A DNA stretch of 64,000 nucleotides from Actinophytocola gossypii (lineage in GTDB: Bacteria; Actinomycetota; Actinomycetes; Mycobacteriales; Pseudonocardiaceae). The translations under genes and the position numbers were made by a program. The stretch lies in contig NZ_JAFFZE010000017.1 in assembly GCF_025165815.1 (NCBI RefSeq), forward strand, positions 237,682 through 301,681. Direction: 5' to 3'. Position 1 is the stretch's first letter. Each line of letters begins with the position of its first letter. Below the pieces are notes generated by a model. That model did no database searches. It was not told where the DNA came from and saw nothing but the letters and a program-made list of their open reading frames with translations. Below, in pieces: positions 29,321 through 38,271 of the stretch.

Positions 29321-32300
29321 TCAGCCACGGCCGAATCCTGCCAAATCGGACACATCTTCGGTCGAGGTGTCGACAGTTCCACCGGCCGCTGGTAACTCGG
29401 TGGTCCCGTGCCGCCACAGCGTGGCGTAGTGCCCGTCCGCGGCGACCAGCTCGTCGTGCGTGCCCTGCTCCACGATCCGGCCGCCGTCGAGCACCACGAT
29501 CCGGTCCGCCCTGGCCGCGGTGGCCAGCCGGTGGGCGACCACGAACGTCGTCCTCGGCCGGGCGAGCCGCTCGCTCGCGGCGAGCACCACCGCCTCGGTG
29601 GCCGGGTCGAGCGCGGCCGTGGCCTCGTCGAGCAGCAGGATGTCCGGGGTGACGAGCTCGGCCCTGGCGAGCGCGATCAGCTGCCGCTGCCCGGCCGACA
29701 GGCCCTGCCCGCGCTCGCCGACGTGCTGCCGGAAGCCCGAGGGCAGCTCGGCGACCATCGGCAGCGCGCCGACCGCCCGTACCGCGGCCTCGACCCCAGC
29801 CGGCCCCGTGTCACCCCCGTAGGCGACATTGCTCGCCACGTCGCCGCTGAACAGGTGCGGCTCCTGCGGCACCACGCCCAGGTGCTGGCGGTAGGCGGAG
29901 GGGTCGTATTCGCGCACGTCGACCCCGTCGACCAGCACCGCGCCCGCGGTCGGGTCGTAGAACCGGGCGATCAGCTTCACGACGGTCGACTTGCCGGCCC
30001 CGGTCGGCCCGACCAGTGCGACGGTCTCGCCGGGCGAGACGGTCAGCGTGATGCCGGAGACCGCGTCCCGGTCGGCGCCGGAGTACCGGAAGGACACGTC
30101 GGCCAGCTCGACCGAGCCGGCCAGGCTCGCCGGCACCGGCGTGGGGTGTTCCGGTGGCTCGACCGAGGTCGGGGTGCGCAGCAGGTCGGCGATGCGGCGC
30201 AGGCCGACGCGAGCCTGCTGGTAGCCGTCGAACACACCGGACAGTTGCTGGACCGGCGCGAAGAACAGGCCCAGGTACAGCATGAACGCGAGCAGGACGC
30301 CCGGCGTCAGGTCGCCGGACGCGACCCGGCCCGCCCCGACCGCCAGCACCGCCGCCTGCGCGATCCCGGCGAGCAGCGCGGCGAACGGGAAGTAGGTGGC
30401 CACGTAGCGCTGGGCCCGCAGCCGGGTGCGCCGGTAGGTGTCGCTGCGCCGCGCGAACTCCTGGGCGGAGTGCTCCTCGCGGGTGAACGCCTGCGCGACC
30501 CGGAGGCCGGAGACGTTCTCCTGCATGTCCGCGTTGACCGCGCTGACCTGCTCGCGGGCCTGGGTGTAGGCGACGGTGGAGAGCCGCTGGAAGATCACCG
30601 TGGCGACCGCGAGCACCGGCAGGACGGCGAGCGCCACCAGCGCCAGGCCGGCGTCGGTGACCAGCAGCGCGATGGTGATGGCGAGGATCGTCAGCACGCT
30701 GGCGAGCGCGGTGGTGAGCCCGGTCTGCAGGAATGTGGACAGCGCGTCGACGTCGGTGGTCATCCTGGTCATGATCCGCCCGGCCATCTCGCGCTCGAAG
30801 TAGTCGAGCCCGAGCCGTTGCAGGTGGGCGTAGCTGCGGACGCGCAGGAGGTAGAGGAGGCGTTCGCCGAGCCGGGCGGTGAGCACGGTGTTGACCGCGG
30901 TGTTGACGAAGCTCACGGCGACCAGCACGGCCGCGATCGCGGTGACCGTCCACAGCGCGGCCTCGCTGCCGGTCAGCACGCCGTCGTCGACGCCGGTGCG
31001 GATCAGGGTGGGCAGGGCGATGGTGAGCACCGCGTCGAGGATCACCAGCGTGGCGACGACGACGAGGGGGCCGCGGACCAGGCGCAGGAGCTTGCGCAGC
31101 CGGAAGCGCGGGTCGGGCGCGGTCGGGTCCTCGCCGCCGAGCCGGGGGCGCTCGTCGGCGGGCGGGAGGGCACGTACCTGGGCGAGCAGTTCGGGGGTCG
31201 GCGGGAGGTTGGGGAGCGCGCCGCCCACACCCCCGCCGGTCACCCGGCCCCGGCCGCCGCGCGGCGCGCCGACGGCGATGGTCGGCGGTCTGGTCCCGTC
31301 GGGGCGGTGGCCGTCCGGTGAGTCGGGGTCGGGGTCCGGTTCCGGCCACAGGGCCGGGGTCCAGCCGTCCGGGCCGGGGGTGAGGTCGGTGGTGGCGCGG
31401 CGGGTCGGGTCCTCGATGGCCTCGCCCGGGCCGGCCAGCAGCGCCCGGTACAGCTCGCAGCGGGTGACGAGTTCGTCGTGGGTGCCGGTGTCGACCACGC
31501 GGCCCTTGTCGAGCACGGCGATCCGGTCGGCCAGGGACAGCGTGGAGCGGCGGTGCGCGATCAGCAGCGTGGTGCGGTCGCGGGTGACCGAGCGCAGCGT
31601 GTCGTGGATGGCGGCCTCGGTGGCCGTGTCGACGGCGGAGGTGGCGTCGTCGAGTACCAGCACCCTCGGGTCGGACAGCATCGCGCGGGCCAGCGCCACC
31701 CGCTGCCGCTGCCCGCCGGACAGGGTCAGCCCGCGTTCGCCGACGACGGTGTCGTAGCCGTCGGGCAGCGCGGTGACGAACCCGTCGGCCTGGGCGGCGC
31801 GCGCCGCGGCCCGGACCTCCTCGTCGGTGGCGTCCGGGCGGCCGTAGGCGATGTTGGCGCGCACGGTGTCGGAGAACAGGAACGCCTCCTCGAACACCAC
31901 CCCGACCGTGCCGCGCAGCGACGCCGTCCGCAGGTCGCGCACGTCGACCCCGGCGATGGTGACCGCGCCCTCGTGCACGTCGTAGAACCGGGGCAGCAGC
32001 AGCGACACCGTCGACTTGCCGGAACCCGCGGTGCCGACCAGGGCCAGCGTCTCGCCCGGCCGGACGTGCAGGTCGACGCCGTCGAGCACCGGCTCGCTGC
32101 GGGTGTAGCCGAACCGGACGCCGTCGAGCCGCACGTCGACCGGACCGTCCGGCACGTCGACCGCGTCCGGTTTGTCGGCGACCGTCGGGTGCGAGTCGAT
32201 CAGCTCGTAGACCCGCTCGACGCCCGCGCGCGCCAGCTGCACGTTGATCAGCAGGCTGGACAGCAGCCGGGTGGGGCCGACCAGGTTGGCCACGTAGGTC

Positions 32301-33151
32301 GCGAAGGCCAGGAACGTGCCGAGCGTGACCTGCCCGTGCAGCGCGAGGAACCCGCCGAGGGCGAGCACCGCGACCTGCCCGGCGGCCGGCATCGCGACCA
32401 TCGTGGCCGCGGGCCGGGAGGTGAGCGCCGCGGTGCGCATCCGCTCGCCGAACAGCGCGCGGGCGGCCCGGTCGAGCCGGTTGATCTCCCTGGCCTCCTG
32501 CCCGAAGCCCTTGACCACCCGCACGCCGGTGACCGTCTCCTCGACGTGCTGGGCGAGGTCGGCGGCGCGCTGCTGCGCCGACCACGAGGCCGGGAACAGG
32601 GTGCGCCTGCTGTGCACCGCGACGATCGCCACCACCGGGGTGACCACGAACGCGATCAGGGTGAGCAGCGGGGACAGCCACAGCATCGCGCCGAGCGCGC
32701 ACAGCGCGAACACGACCGTGCCGATCGACAGCGGCACCATCATCAGCAGGCCCTGCACGAGCTGCAGGTCGGTGATCGAGCGGGACACCACCTGGCCGGT
32801 GCGCAGGGTGTCCTGTTTGGCGCCGTCGAGCCGTTGGACGGAGGCGAACACCCGCTGGCGCAGGTCGTGTTGCACGTCGAGGGCCAGGCGCCCGCCCAGG
32901 TACCGCCGCACGAACGCGGTGGCGAACGTGGACAGCTCCATCAGGACGAGCGCGGCGACCAGCCAGCCCAGCTGCTCGGTGCTGCCGGCGACGGCGTCGT
33001 CGACGACGAACTTGACCAGCAGCGGGCCGGCGGCCTGGAAGCCGACGCCGATGACCGAGGAGACGATGGACAGCACGACCAGCCGGCGGTGTCGCCAACA
33101 GGCGGCGGACAGCCGGCGGATCCAGCCGGGGGAGGTCGGGTTCTCTGGCAC
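29321..33151 (-). CDS. fused two-unit ABC exporter (TMD-NBD-TMD-NBD) with asymmetric ATP sites
   Basis: 1276 aa, carrying both halves of an exporter in one chain, as in mycobacterial Rv0194. The first membrane domain is at about 15-310, then NBD1 with GTAGSGKST (about 372), LSGGQRQRVALARAM and a Walker B ending VLVLDDATSAVD. A Pro/Gly-rich linker (about 590-690) leads to the second membrane domain. NBD2 has GPTGAGKST (about 1045), LSAGQRQLIALARA and ILLLDEATAALD. Asp replaces the catalytic Glu in NBD1 while NBD2 carries the altered signature LSAGQ, so one composite site is degenerate and the other canonical. The substrate is unknown, probably lipophilic drugs or lipids. It is transcribed alone, downstream of kgd's promoter region. 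Confidence 0.92.
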   Translation of the reverse strand: MPENPTSPGWIRRLSAACWRHRRLVVLSIVSSVIGVGFQAAGPLLVKFVVDDAVAGSTEQLGWLVAALVLMELSTFATAFVRRYLGGRLALDVQHDLRQRVFASVQRLDGAKQDTLRTGQVVSRSITDLQLVQGLLMMVPLSIGTVVFALCALGAMLWLSPLLTLIAFVVTPVVAIVAVHSRRTLFPASWSAQQRAADLAQHVEETVTGVRVVKGFGQEAREINRLDRAARALFGERMRTAALTSRPAATMVAMPAAGQVAVLALGGFLALHGQVTLGTFLAFATYVANLVGPTRLLSSLLINVQLARAGVERVYELIDSHPTVADKPDAVDVPDGPVDVRLDGVRFGYTRSEPVLDGVDLHVRPGETLALVGTAGSGKSTVSLLLPRFYDVHEGAVTIAGVDVRDLRTASLRGTVGVVFEEAFLFSDTVRANIAYGRPDATDEEVRAAARAAQADGFVTALPDGYDTVVGERGLTLSGGQRQRVALARAMLSDPRVLVLDDATSAVDTATEAAIHDTLRSVTRDRTTLLIAHRRSTLSLADRIAVLDKGRVVDTGTHDELVTRCELYRALLAGPGEAIEDPTRRATTDLTPGPDGWTPALWPEPDPDPDSPDGHRPDGTRPPTIAVGAPRGGRGRVTGGGVGGALPNLPPTPELLAQVRALPPADERPRLGGEDPTAPDPRFRLRKLLRLVRGPLVVVATLVILDAVLTIALPTLIRTGVDDGVLTGSEAALWTVTAIAAVLVAVSFVNTAVNTVLTARLGERLLYLLRVRSYAHLQRLGLDYFEREMAGRIMTRMTTDVDALSTFLQTGLTTALASVLTILAITIALLVTDAGLALVALAVLPVLAVATVIFQRLSTVAYTQAREQVSAVNADMQENVSGLRVAQAFTREEHSAQEFARRSDTYRRTRLRAQRYVATYFPFAALLAGIAQAAVLAVGAGRVASGDLTPGVLLAFMLYLGLFFAPVQQLSGVFDGYQQARVGLRRIADLLRTPTSVEPPEHPTPVPASLAGSVELADVSFRYSGADRDAVSGITLTVSPGETVALVGPTGAGKSTVVKLIARFYDPTAGAVLVDGVDVREYDPSAYRQHLGVVPQEPHLFSGDVASNVAYGGDTGPAGVEAAVRAVGALPMVAELPSGFRQHVGERGQGLSAGQRQLIALARAELVTPDILLLDEATAALDPATEAVVLAASERLARPRTTFVVAHRLATAARADRIVVLDGGRIVEQGTHDELVAADGHYATLWRHGTTELPAAGGTVDTSTEDVSDLAGFGRG

Positions 33152-33166
33152 GAGATCCAGACTAGG

Positions 33167-33220
33167 CCGGGGTGCCGACCGAACCGGTGGAGTTGTCCAC
33201 AGGTTCGGCCGGCACCCCGG
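33167..33220 (-). terminator. strong hairpin after the ABC-2 operon
   Basis: Arms 33167-33185 and 33202-33220 (19 bases each; CCGGGGTGCCG...CGGCACCCCGG) pair with one mismatch, and the loop holds a second small stem GTGGA-GTTG-TCCAC. It follows the ABC-2 permease stop on the minus strand and precedes the exporter start, so it most likely ends the ABC-2 transcript. There is no T tract, as is usual in high-GC actinomycetes. Confidence 0.7.
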
Positions 33221-33230
33221 TCGCGAATGG

Positions 33231-34130
33231 TCAGGTGATGTCGCGGCTCCGGTTGCGGAACAGGCCGGTGACGAAGAACAGCATCGTCCAGCCGAGGAAG
33301 ATCAGCCCGCTGACCCACAGGGAGTAGGCGCCGGGTGCGCCGGCCGCGAACCGCACCGCCATGTCGAAGTCCTCGACGTCGGCCTGCGCGAGGACGGCGT
33401 TGTTCCCGACGATGTCCTGCACCTGGCCGAACAGCACCTCGCTGGCGGTCGCGCCGGTGAGGCCGTTGGCTGATCCGTTCGGCAGCCAGCCGGTGAGGTG
33501 GGAACCCTCGGTGACGCCGAACAGGATCAGCTCGCTCACCGGGCCGACGAAGCCGGCGTAGATGAGCAGGATCACCAGCGTGCCGACCGGCGAGCCGAGC
33601 AGCGCGCCGACGCCCATGCCGAGCAGTGTCCACAGGACGCAGGCGATGACGCCGGCGACCAACACCAGGAACCAGTCGCCGCCCTCCGGCAGGTAGTCGC
33701 TGTTGGAGCCGAGGACCGTGCCGAGGCTGGCCGCACCGGCGACGACGAGGCCGTAGATGGCGCCCCAGGCGACGTAGGTGATCGCCTTGGCGCCGAGCAC
33801 GCTCCCTCGGCTCGCGGCGGTGAGGAACGTGGTGGTGATGGTCTTGCGGCTGAGCTCGCTGGCCAGCGCGAGCGCGCCGAACACCATCGGGAACAGGGTG
33901 GCGATGTTCATCGCCCTGGTGAGCGCGAGCACCGACCAGGACATGTCGGTGACCTGGATGTTCGCGGCGTCGAGCAGGTCGGAGTCGGCGACGTCGTCGG
34001 CGATGTCGGTCACGAACGCGGAGACGCCCCAGGCCCAGGCGAGCGCGAGCAGAACGGCGGGGATGGCGAGTGCCCACCACAGCTTGGTGGTGAGGATCTT
34101 GAGAAACTCCGCCTTGATCAGCCGGCCCAT
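33231..34130 (-). CDS. ABC-2-type transporter permease
   Basis: 299 aa with about six transmembrane segments, among them LWWALAIPAVLLALAWAWGV, WGAIYGLVVAGAASLGTVLG, FLVLVAGVIACVLWTLLGMGVGALLG and a final YSLWVSGLIFLGWTMLFFVTGLF. It has a large loop with MNIATLFPMVFGALALASELSRKTITTTFL typical of ABC-2 permeases. The ATG overlaps the stop of the ATPase gene by one base (TGATG), so the two form one exporter. The substrate is not evident. Confidence 0.88.
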   Translation of the reverse strand: MGRLIKAEFLKILTTKLWWALAIPAVLLALAWAWGVSAFVTDIADDVADSDLLDAANIQVTDMSWSVLALTRAMNIATLFPMVFGALALASELSRKTITTTFLTAASRGSVLGAKAITYVAWGAIYGLVVAGAASLGTVLGSNSDYLPEGGDWFLVLVAGVIACVLWTLLGMGVGALLGSPVGTLVILLIYAGFVGPVSELILFGVTEGSHLTGWLPNGSANGLTGATASEVLFGQVQDIVGNNAVLAQADVEDFDMAVRFAAGAPGAYSLWVSGLIFLGWTMLFFVTGLFRNRSRDIT

Positions 34131-35932
34131 CAGGCGTTACCTCCGACTCCGCCCTGGCCGGGCTGCTGCTCCTGCTGGGGTTGCTGGTTGGGTGGCTGTT
34201 GTTGGTTCCAGCCTTCTGGTGGCTGGCCGGGCTGGGGTGCCGGTGGCGCGGCCGGTGGCTGGCCCCAGCCTTCCGGCGGGGTGCCGGGTTGTTGCGGCTG
34301 TGCTGCTCGGCCGTCGGGTGGATTGCCCGGCTGGCCCTGCGGCGGCGCGGGTGGCATGCCGGGCTGTTGACCTGGCTGCTGGGCAGGTGCCCAGCCTTCC
34401 GGCGCGCCTGGTTGGTGCGGCTGGGTCGCCCAGCCTTCGGGCGGCGTGCCCGGCTGTGCGGGCGCGGGTGGCCCGCCAGCCTGTTGACCTGGCTGTCCCG
34501 GCGCGGGTGGCCCGCCGGGCTGTTGACCTGGCTGTTGCGGCTGGACCGCCCAGCCCTCGGGCGGGGTGCTCGGCTGGCCGTGCGGCGGTGCCGGTGGCCC
34601 GCCGGCCTGGTGCGGCTGTGCTGCCCAGCTCTCGGGCGTGCCCGGCTGCCCGGGCGCCGGTGGCCCGCCGGGCTGGTGCGGCTGCGCCGCCCAGCCCTCG
34701 GGTGTGCCTGCCTGTCCGGGCGCCGGTGGCCCGCCGGGCTGGTGCGGCTGCGCCGCCCAGCCCTCGGGTGTGCCTGCCTGCTGGCCTTGTTGCTGGGCTC
34801 CCCAGCCTTCCGGCGGGGTGCCGGGCTGGCCCTGTTGCTGGGGCGCGCCCCAGCCTCCCTGCTGCTGTGGTGCCTGCCCCCAGCCACCGGGCTGGCCCGG
34901 CTGCTGGTAGCCCTGCGGCGGCGTGCCGTAGGGCTGCTGACCCGGCTGGGCCTGACCCGACTGGGCCACGGGCTGGGCGTACCCACCGGGCGGCGTGCCG
35001 TAGCCACCCTGCGGCACGCCGGGTGCGGCGTACTGCCCGCTCGTCAGCTGGAAGAACAGGTGCTCGAGGTCCGCCTTCTCCTCCTGCACCCCGTACAGCG
35101 CCACCCCGGCCTTCGCCGCGATGTCGCCGATCTGTTGGACGGTGGCGCCGAGGATGGCGACCTTGCCGTCCGGCAGCGGGGTGACGTTGCTGATCTCGGC
35201 CTCCTGCAGGGCCGTGACCAGCTTGTTCGCGTCCGCGGGCTGCACGATCACCCGGCTCTGCTGCGACTTGCGGAGCTCGTCGAGCGGGCCGTTGTACCGC
35301 GTCTGGCCGTGGCTGATGATCACGACGTGGTCGATGGTCTGCTCGACCTCGGCCAGCAGGTGGCTGGAGATCAGCACCGTGCGGCCGCTGGCGGCGAACG
35401 CCTTGAGGAACGTGCGCAGCCAGGCGATGCCCTCCGGGTCGAGCCCGTTCGCCGGCTCGTCGAGCACGAGCACCTGGGGGTCGCCGAGCAGCGCCGTCGC
35501 CAGCGCGAGCCGCTGCTTCATGCCGAGCGAGAACCCGCCGGCCGCGCGGTTGCCCGCCGAGCCGAGGCCGACCAGGTTGAGCACCTCGTCGGCCCGCTGC
35601 TCGGGGACGCCCATCGCCGCGCAGTAGACGCGCAGGTGGTCACGCGCGGTGCGGCTCGGGTGGAAGCCCTGCGCCTCGAGCACCGCCCCGACCACGCGGG
35701 CCGGGTTCTCCAGCCGGTGGAAGGGCTGGCCGTTGATCGTCGTCCAGCCGGCGGTGGGGGCGACCAGGCCGAGCAGCATGCGCAGCGTGGTCGTCTTGCC
35801 TGCTCCGTTGGGTCCGAGGAACCCGGTGACCGATCCGGGCTCGACGTGGAAACTCAGGTTCTGTACCGCGGCCACCTGACCGAAGTTCTTGGTCAGGTTC
35901 TGAACCACGATGCGGCCGCTTCCGTCGTGCAC
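34130..35932 (-). CDS. ABC-2 transporter ATPase with a 300-residue Pro/Gln/Trp repeat tail
   Basis: 600 aa from the GTG at 35932, which has GGAGG just upstream; a longer frame from 36004 lacks one. Residues 1-300 are an ordinary DRA-type ATPase: GPNGAGKTTTLRMLLG, FSLGMKQRLALATALLGDP, LVLDEPANGLDPEG and ISSHLLAEVEQ. The second half (DNA 34133-35030) is low-complexity sequence built on PEGW units, as in TPEGWAAQPHQPGGPPAPGQ, repeated about ten times with Gln/Pro/Gly spacers. Such tails occur on actinomycete membrane proteins but are unusual on a soluble ATPase. The tail could mediate binding to the envelope, self-association or a partner. The permease is encoded next. Confidence 0.88.
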   Translation of the reverse strand: MHDGSGRIVVQNLTKNFGQVAAVQNLSFHVEPGSVTGFLGPNGAGKTTTLRMLLGLVAPTAGWTTINGQPFHRLENPARVVGAVLEAQGFHPSRTARDHLRVYCAAMGVPEQRADEVLNLVGLGSAGNRAAGGFSLGMKQRLALATALLGDPQVLVLDEPANGLDPEGIAWLRTFLKAFAASGRTVLISSHLLAEVEQTIDHVVIISHGQTRYNGPLDELRKSQQSRVIVQPADANKLVTALQEAEISNVTPLPDGKVAILGATVQQIGDIAAKAGVALYGVQEEKADLEHLFFQLTSGQYAAPGVPQGGYGTPPGGYAQPVAQSGQAQPGQQPYGTPPQGYQQPGQPGGWGQAPQQQGGWGAPQQQGQPGTPPEGWGAQQQGQQAGTPEGWAAQPHQPGGPPAPGQAGTPEGWAAQPHQPGGPPAPGQPGTPESWAAQPHQAGGPPAPPHGQPSTPPEGWAVQPQQPGQQPGGPPAPGQPGQQAGGPPAPAQPGTPPEGWATQPHQPGAPEGWAPAQQPGQQPGMPPAPPQGQPGNPPDGRAAQPQQPGTPPEGWGQPPAAPPAPQPGQPPEGWNQQQPPNQQPQQEQQPGQGGVGGNA

Positions 35933-36046
35933 TGCCCCTCCTGCCTGCCGAGTCGTGCGGGACATCTTGCCCCATGACCTTCGGCCGGCGAGTGGGAACC
36001 ACACGGGTTGGCCCCGAGTTCATCCCGCGGACTGGCGAGCTGGGCG

Positions 36047-36367
36047 TCAGGGAGTGGTGCGGAACGGGTTGCGGAGGGGGTGGGGACGCTGGCGGTGGGG
36101 GAGGCCTTCGCCGATGAGTTGTTCGTGGGCGGAGCGCCAGACGGGGCAGGGCCAGCGGCGGGCACGAACACCGTGGTGGCAGGCGGCGCAGCGGCCGGAC
36201 TCGTCCGCGCGGTGGGTACGGAGGAGGTGGCGCCAGCCGTCGGCCAGGCGGTGCAGCTCGGCGCGGGCCAGGGGGAGCAGGGTGGACGGGTCGGCGTGGC
36301 CGGCTGCCCGGTCGAGCAGGTCGAGGCGGCGGAGGACGGCGTCGCGGATGTCCGGTTGCTGACGCAC
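36047..36367 (-). CDS. unrecognised small Cys-containing protein
   Basis: 106 aa from the GTG at 36367 (GGGAGG ten bases upstream); a GTG at 36376 overlapping the previous stop is the alternative. It contains RQQPDIRDAVLRRLDLLDRA, a helical central part, then GRCAACHHGVRARRWPCPVWRSAHEQ with a C-x2-C and a further Cys, which could bind zinc. The Arg/Pro-rich end is basic. It overlaps or abuts the 71-aa gene upstream and probably forms an operon with it. I do not know its function. Confidence 0.6.
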   Translation of the reverse strand: MRQQPDIRDAVLRRLDLLDRAAGHADPSTLLPLARAELHRLADGWRHLLRTHRADESGRCAACHHGVRARRWPCPVWRSAHEQLIGEGLPHRQRPHPLRNPFRTTP

Positions 36368-36369
36368 GC

Positions 36370-36585
36370 TCAGCACGCCTCCCGGTTCCGCACCCTGTCC
36401 TGCACGGTGCGCACCTGGGCCTGGTCGAGCGCCAGCCCGAGGCCCCTGGCCTGCTTGGCGGACAGCACCGCGGCGGCCCCCGGCGGGGGAACGAGCACGA
36501 TCCGCTCGTTCTCCACCAGCACGGTCAACGCGCGGTCCCGACCGAAGGGATCGTTGCAGCGAACGGACCATCTGGGTTCAGTCAC
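36370..36585 (-). CDS. small hypothetical protein
   Basis: 71 aa from a GTG at 36585: it starts TEPRWSVRCNDPFGRDRALTV and continues with LVENERIVLVPPPGAAAVLS and a helical basic end. It is soluble with alternating beta-type hydrophobics in the first half. The stop is adjacent to the next gene's start, so the two are likely translated together. No family recognised. Confidence 0.55.
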   Translation of the reverse strand: MTEPRWSVRCNDPFGRDRALTVLVENERIVLVPPPGAAAVLSAKQARGLGLALDQAQVRTVQDRVRNREAC

Positions 36586-36825
36586 GTCTACGCCATCGGC
36601 GCGCCGACGCGCCGACCCAAGTTGGTAATGGCCATGTTCACTCTGATGCTGGCGATCTCACTCGATCGAGCGGCCGCGTCGTGCGGAAAGTGAAGGTGTG
36701 AGTAGCAACTTGCACATGGGTTGGTGAACGATCCTCGGGATCTGAGAGGCATACGTCCTAAAGAAACTCAAAACTCGCGACCCCCGGTATGTGTCGACAG
36801 CCCGGCGATCGCATATCCTTACCGT

Positions 36826-36870
36826 GGCGGCCCGCTCCCAGTGACCCCCAGGCTGGTTGAGCGGGCCGCC
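36826..36870. other. 12-bp perfect stem-loop, candidate structured RNA or terminator
   Basis: GGCGGCCCGCTC at 36826-36837 is exactly complementary to 36859-36870. The 21-base loop contains a further CCAG...CTGG stem. It is too far from the ald stop to be its first terminator. Confidence 0.5.
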
Positions 36871-36967
36871 CCCAGACATCCATGTTCGGTGGCGGAGCCA
36901 CCTTTCCGGTGTCTCGTCTCATTCGGGGGGCGGCCCCTCGAACCCCCACGGTGCGAGCTCCTGGCGG

Positions 36968-37006
36968 CCCGGCGCTGGGTACGTTTTGGTGTTGACCAGC
37001 GCCGGG
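36968..37006 (-). terminator. probable terminator of the ald transcript
   Basis: CCCGGCGCTGG (36968-36978) pairs perfectly with CCAGCGCCGGG (36996-37006). The stem lies 23 bases beyond the ald stop codon on the minus strand. Confidence 0.65.
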
Positions 37007-37028
37007 TCGCCTGTGGTGTGGCTACCGG

Positions 37029-38144
37029 TCAGTGCACGTGCTCGGACAGCGGGGTGTGCGGGAGGTCGTGGGCGGTGGCGACGGGGGCGTTGGTCAGGTC
37101 GCCCGCGTGCGTGTTGAGTCCCTGGGCCAGCGCGGGGTCGTCGGCGAGGGCCTGGTGCCAGCCCTTGTCGGCCAGGGCCACGGCGTGCGGGAGCGTCACG
37201 TTGGTCAGCGCGTACGTGCTCGTGCGGGGGACGGCGCCGGGCATGTTGGCCACGCAGTAGAACACCGACTGGTGAACCTCGTAGGTCGGGTCCGCGTGCG
37301 TGGTGGGGCGGGAGTCGGCGAAGCAGCCGCCCTGGTCGATGGCGATGTCGACCAGCACGCTCCCCGGCTTCATCTCCTTGACCAGGTCGTTGCCGATGAG
37401 CTTGGGGGCCTTGGCGCCGGGCACCAGGACGGCGCCGATCACCAGGTCGGCCTCCCGGGCGGCCTCCTCGACCGCGTACCGGTTGCTGGTCACCGTCCGC
37501 AGGCGGCCTCGGTACTGGTGGTCGATCTGGCGCAGGCGGTCGACGTTCGTGTCCAGGACCTGCACGTCGGCACCCATGCCGGACGCGATCGCGGCCGCGT
37601 TGAGGCCGGCCACGCCGCCCCCGATCACCACCACCCGCGCCGGGAGCACGCCGGGGACACCGCCGGGCAGCACGCCCCGGCCACCGCTCGGTCGCATCAG
37701 CGAGTACGCGCCCACCTGGGGAGCCAGCCGGCCGGCCACCTCGGACATCGGTGCCAGCAGGGGCAGCGCGCCGGACGCGGTCTGCACCGTCTCGTACGCG
37801 ATCGCGGTCGTGCCGGCGGACATCAACGCCCTGGTCAGAGCCTCGTCGGCGGCCAGGTGCAGGTACGTGAACAGCACCTGCCCGGACCGCAGCCTCGGGT
37901 ACTCCTCGGCGATCGGCTCCTTCACCTTCAGCACCAGCTCACCCTCGGCCCACACGTCGTCCGCGGTGGCCAGGACCTTCGCGCCGGCGGCGATGAACTC
38001 GTCGTCGGAGATCGAGGAGCCGAGGCCGGCGTTCGCCTCCACGTAGACCTCGTGACCGTGCAGCACCAGTTCGTGCACGCCGGCGGGCGTCAGTGCCACC
38101 CGGTACTCGTGGTTCTTGATCTCGCGGGGAACGGCGACCTTCAC
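37029..38144 (-). CDS. ald: alanine dehydrogenase
   Basis: NAD-dependent reversible deamination of L-alanine to pyruvate and ammonia; 371 aa from the GTG at 38144, which follows GGGAGGAA and gives the normal family length. Marks are the N-terminal REIKNHEYRVALTPAGV, the Lys/His region ELVLKVKEP and YLHLAAD, the NAD-binding loop VVVIGGGVAGLNAAAIA, DTNVDRLRQID, and DIAIDQGGCF with the active-site Asp. The upstream gene on the same strand encodes a PucR regulator. A related regulator, AdeR of Bacillus, activates ald, so this pair is probably a local control unit. Confidence 0.95.
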   Translation of the reverse strand: MKVAVPREIKNHEYRVALTPAGVHELVLHGHEVYVEANAGLGSSISDDEFIAAGAKVLATADDVWAEGELVLKVKEPIAEEYPRLRSGQVLFTYLHLAADEALTRALMSAGTTAIAYETVQTASGALPLLAPMSEVAGRLAPQVGAYSLMRPSGGRGVLPGGVPGVLPARVVVIGGGVAGLNAAAIASGMGADVQVLDTNVDRLRQIDHQYRGRLRTVTSNRYAVEEAAREADLVIGAVLVPGAKAPKLIGNDLVKEMKPGSVLVDIAIDQGGCFADSRPTTHADPTYEVHQSVFYCVANMPGAVPRTSTYALTNVTLPHAVALADKGWHQALADDPALAQGLNTHAGDLTNAPVATAHDLPHTPLSEHVH

Positions 38145-38271
38145 GACTTCCTCCCGACTAGGCCACATGGGTGTCGAAGACCACAGTGCGGTAGCAGCGG
38201 GTCATAGTCATCGTGCGCGGGGCATCATCATGGGCCGGATCGATAGTGGCGGTGACACTAACTGGCACCAA

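Larger units (their letters stand above)
36586..37028. other. 443-bp gene-free region with hairpins
   Basis: No convincing coding sequence was found on either strand. The left part (36640-36820) is noticeably richer in A and T than the surroundings, for example CCTAAAGAAACTCAAAACTC near 36757, and should hold the promoter of the minus-strand 71-aa gene. A TATCCT at 36814-36819 on the plus strand could be a -10 element just before the hairpin at 36826. The right part contains three hairpins: 36826-36870, 36888-36902 (GGTGGC-GGA-GCCACC) and 36968-37006. Confidence 0.6.

Noticed and set aside
36925..36960. tRNA-like T-loop (GGGGGTTCGAGGGG on the minus strand)
   Set aside because: No matching acceptor, D or anticodon arms could be placed around it.
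36721..37260. 179-codon plus-strand frame over the gene-free region and ald 3' end
   Set aside because: No ribosome site, Cys/Arg/Pro-rich translation, and it runs antisense into ald.
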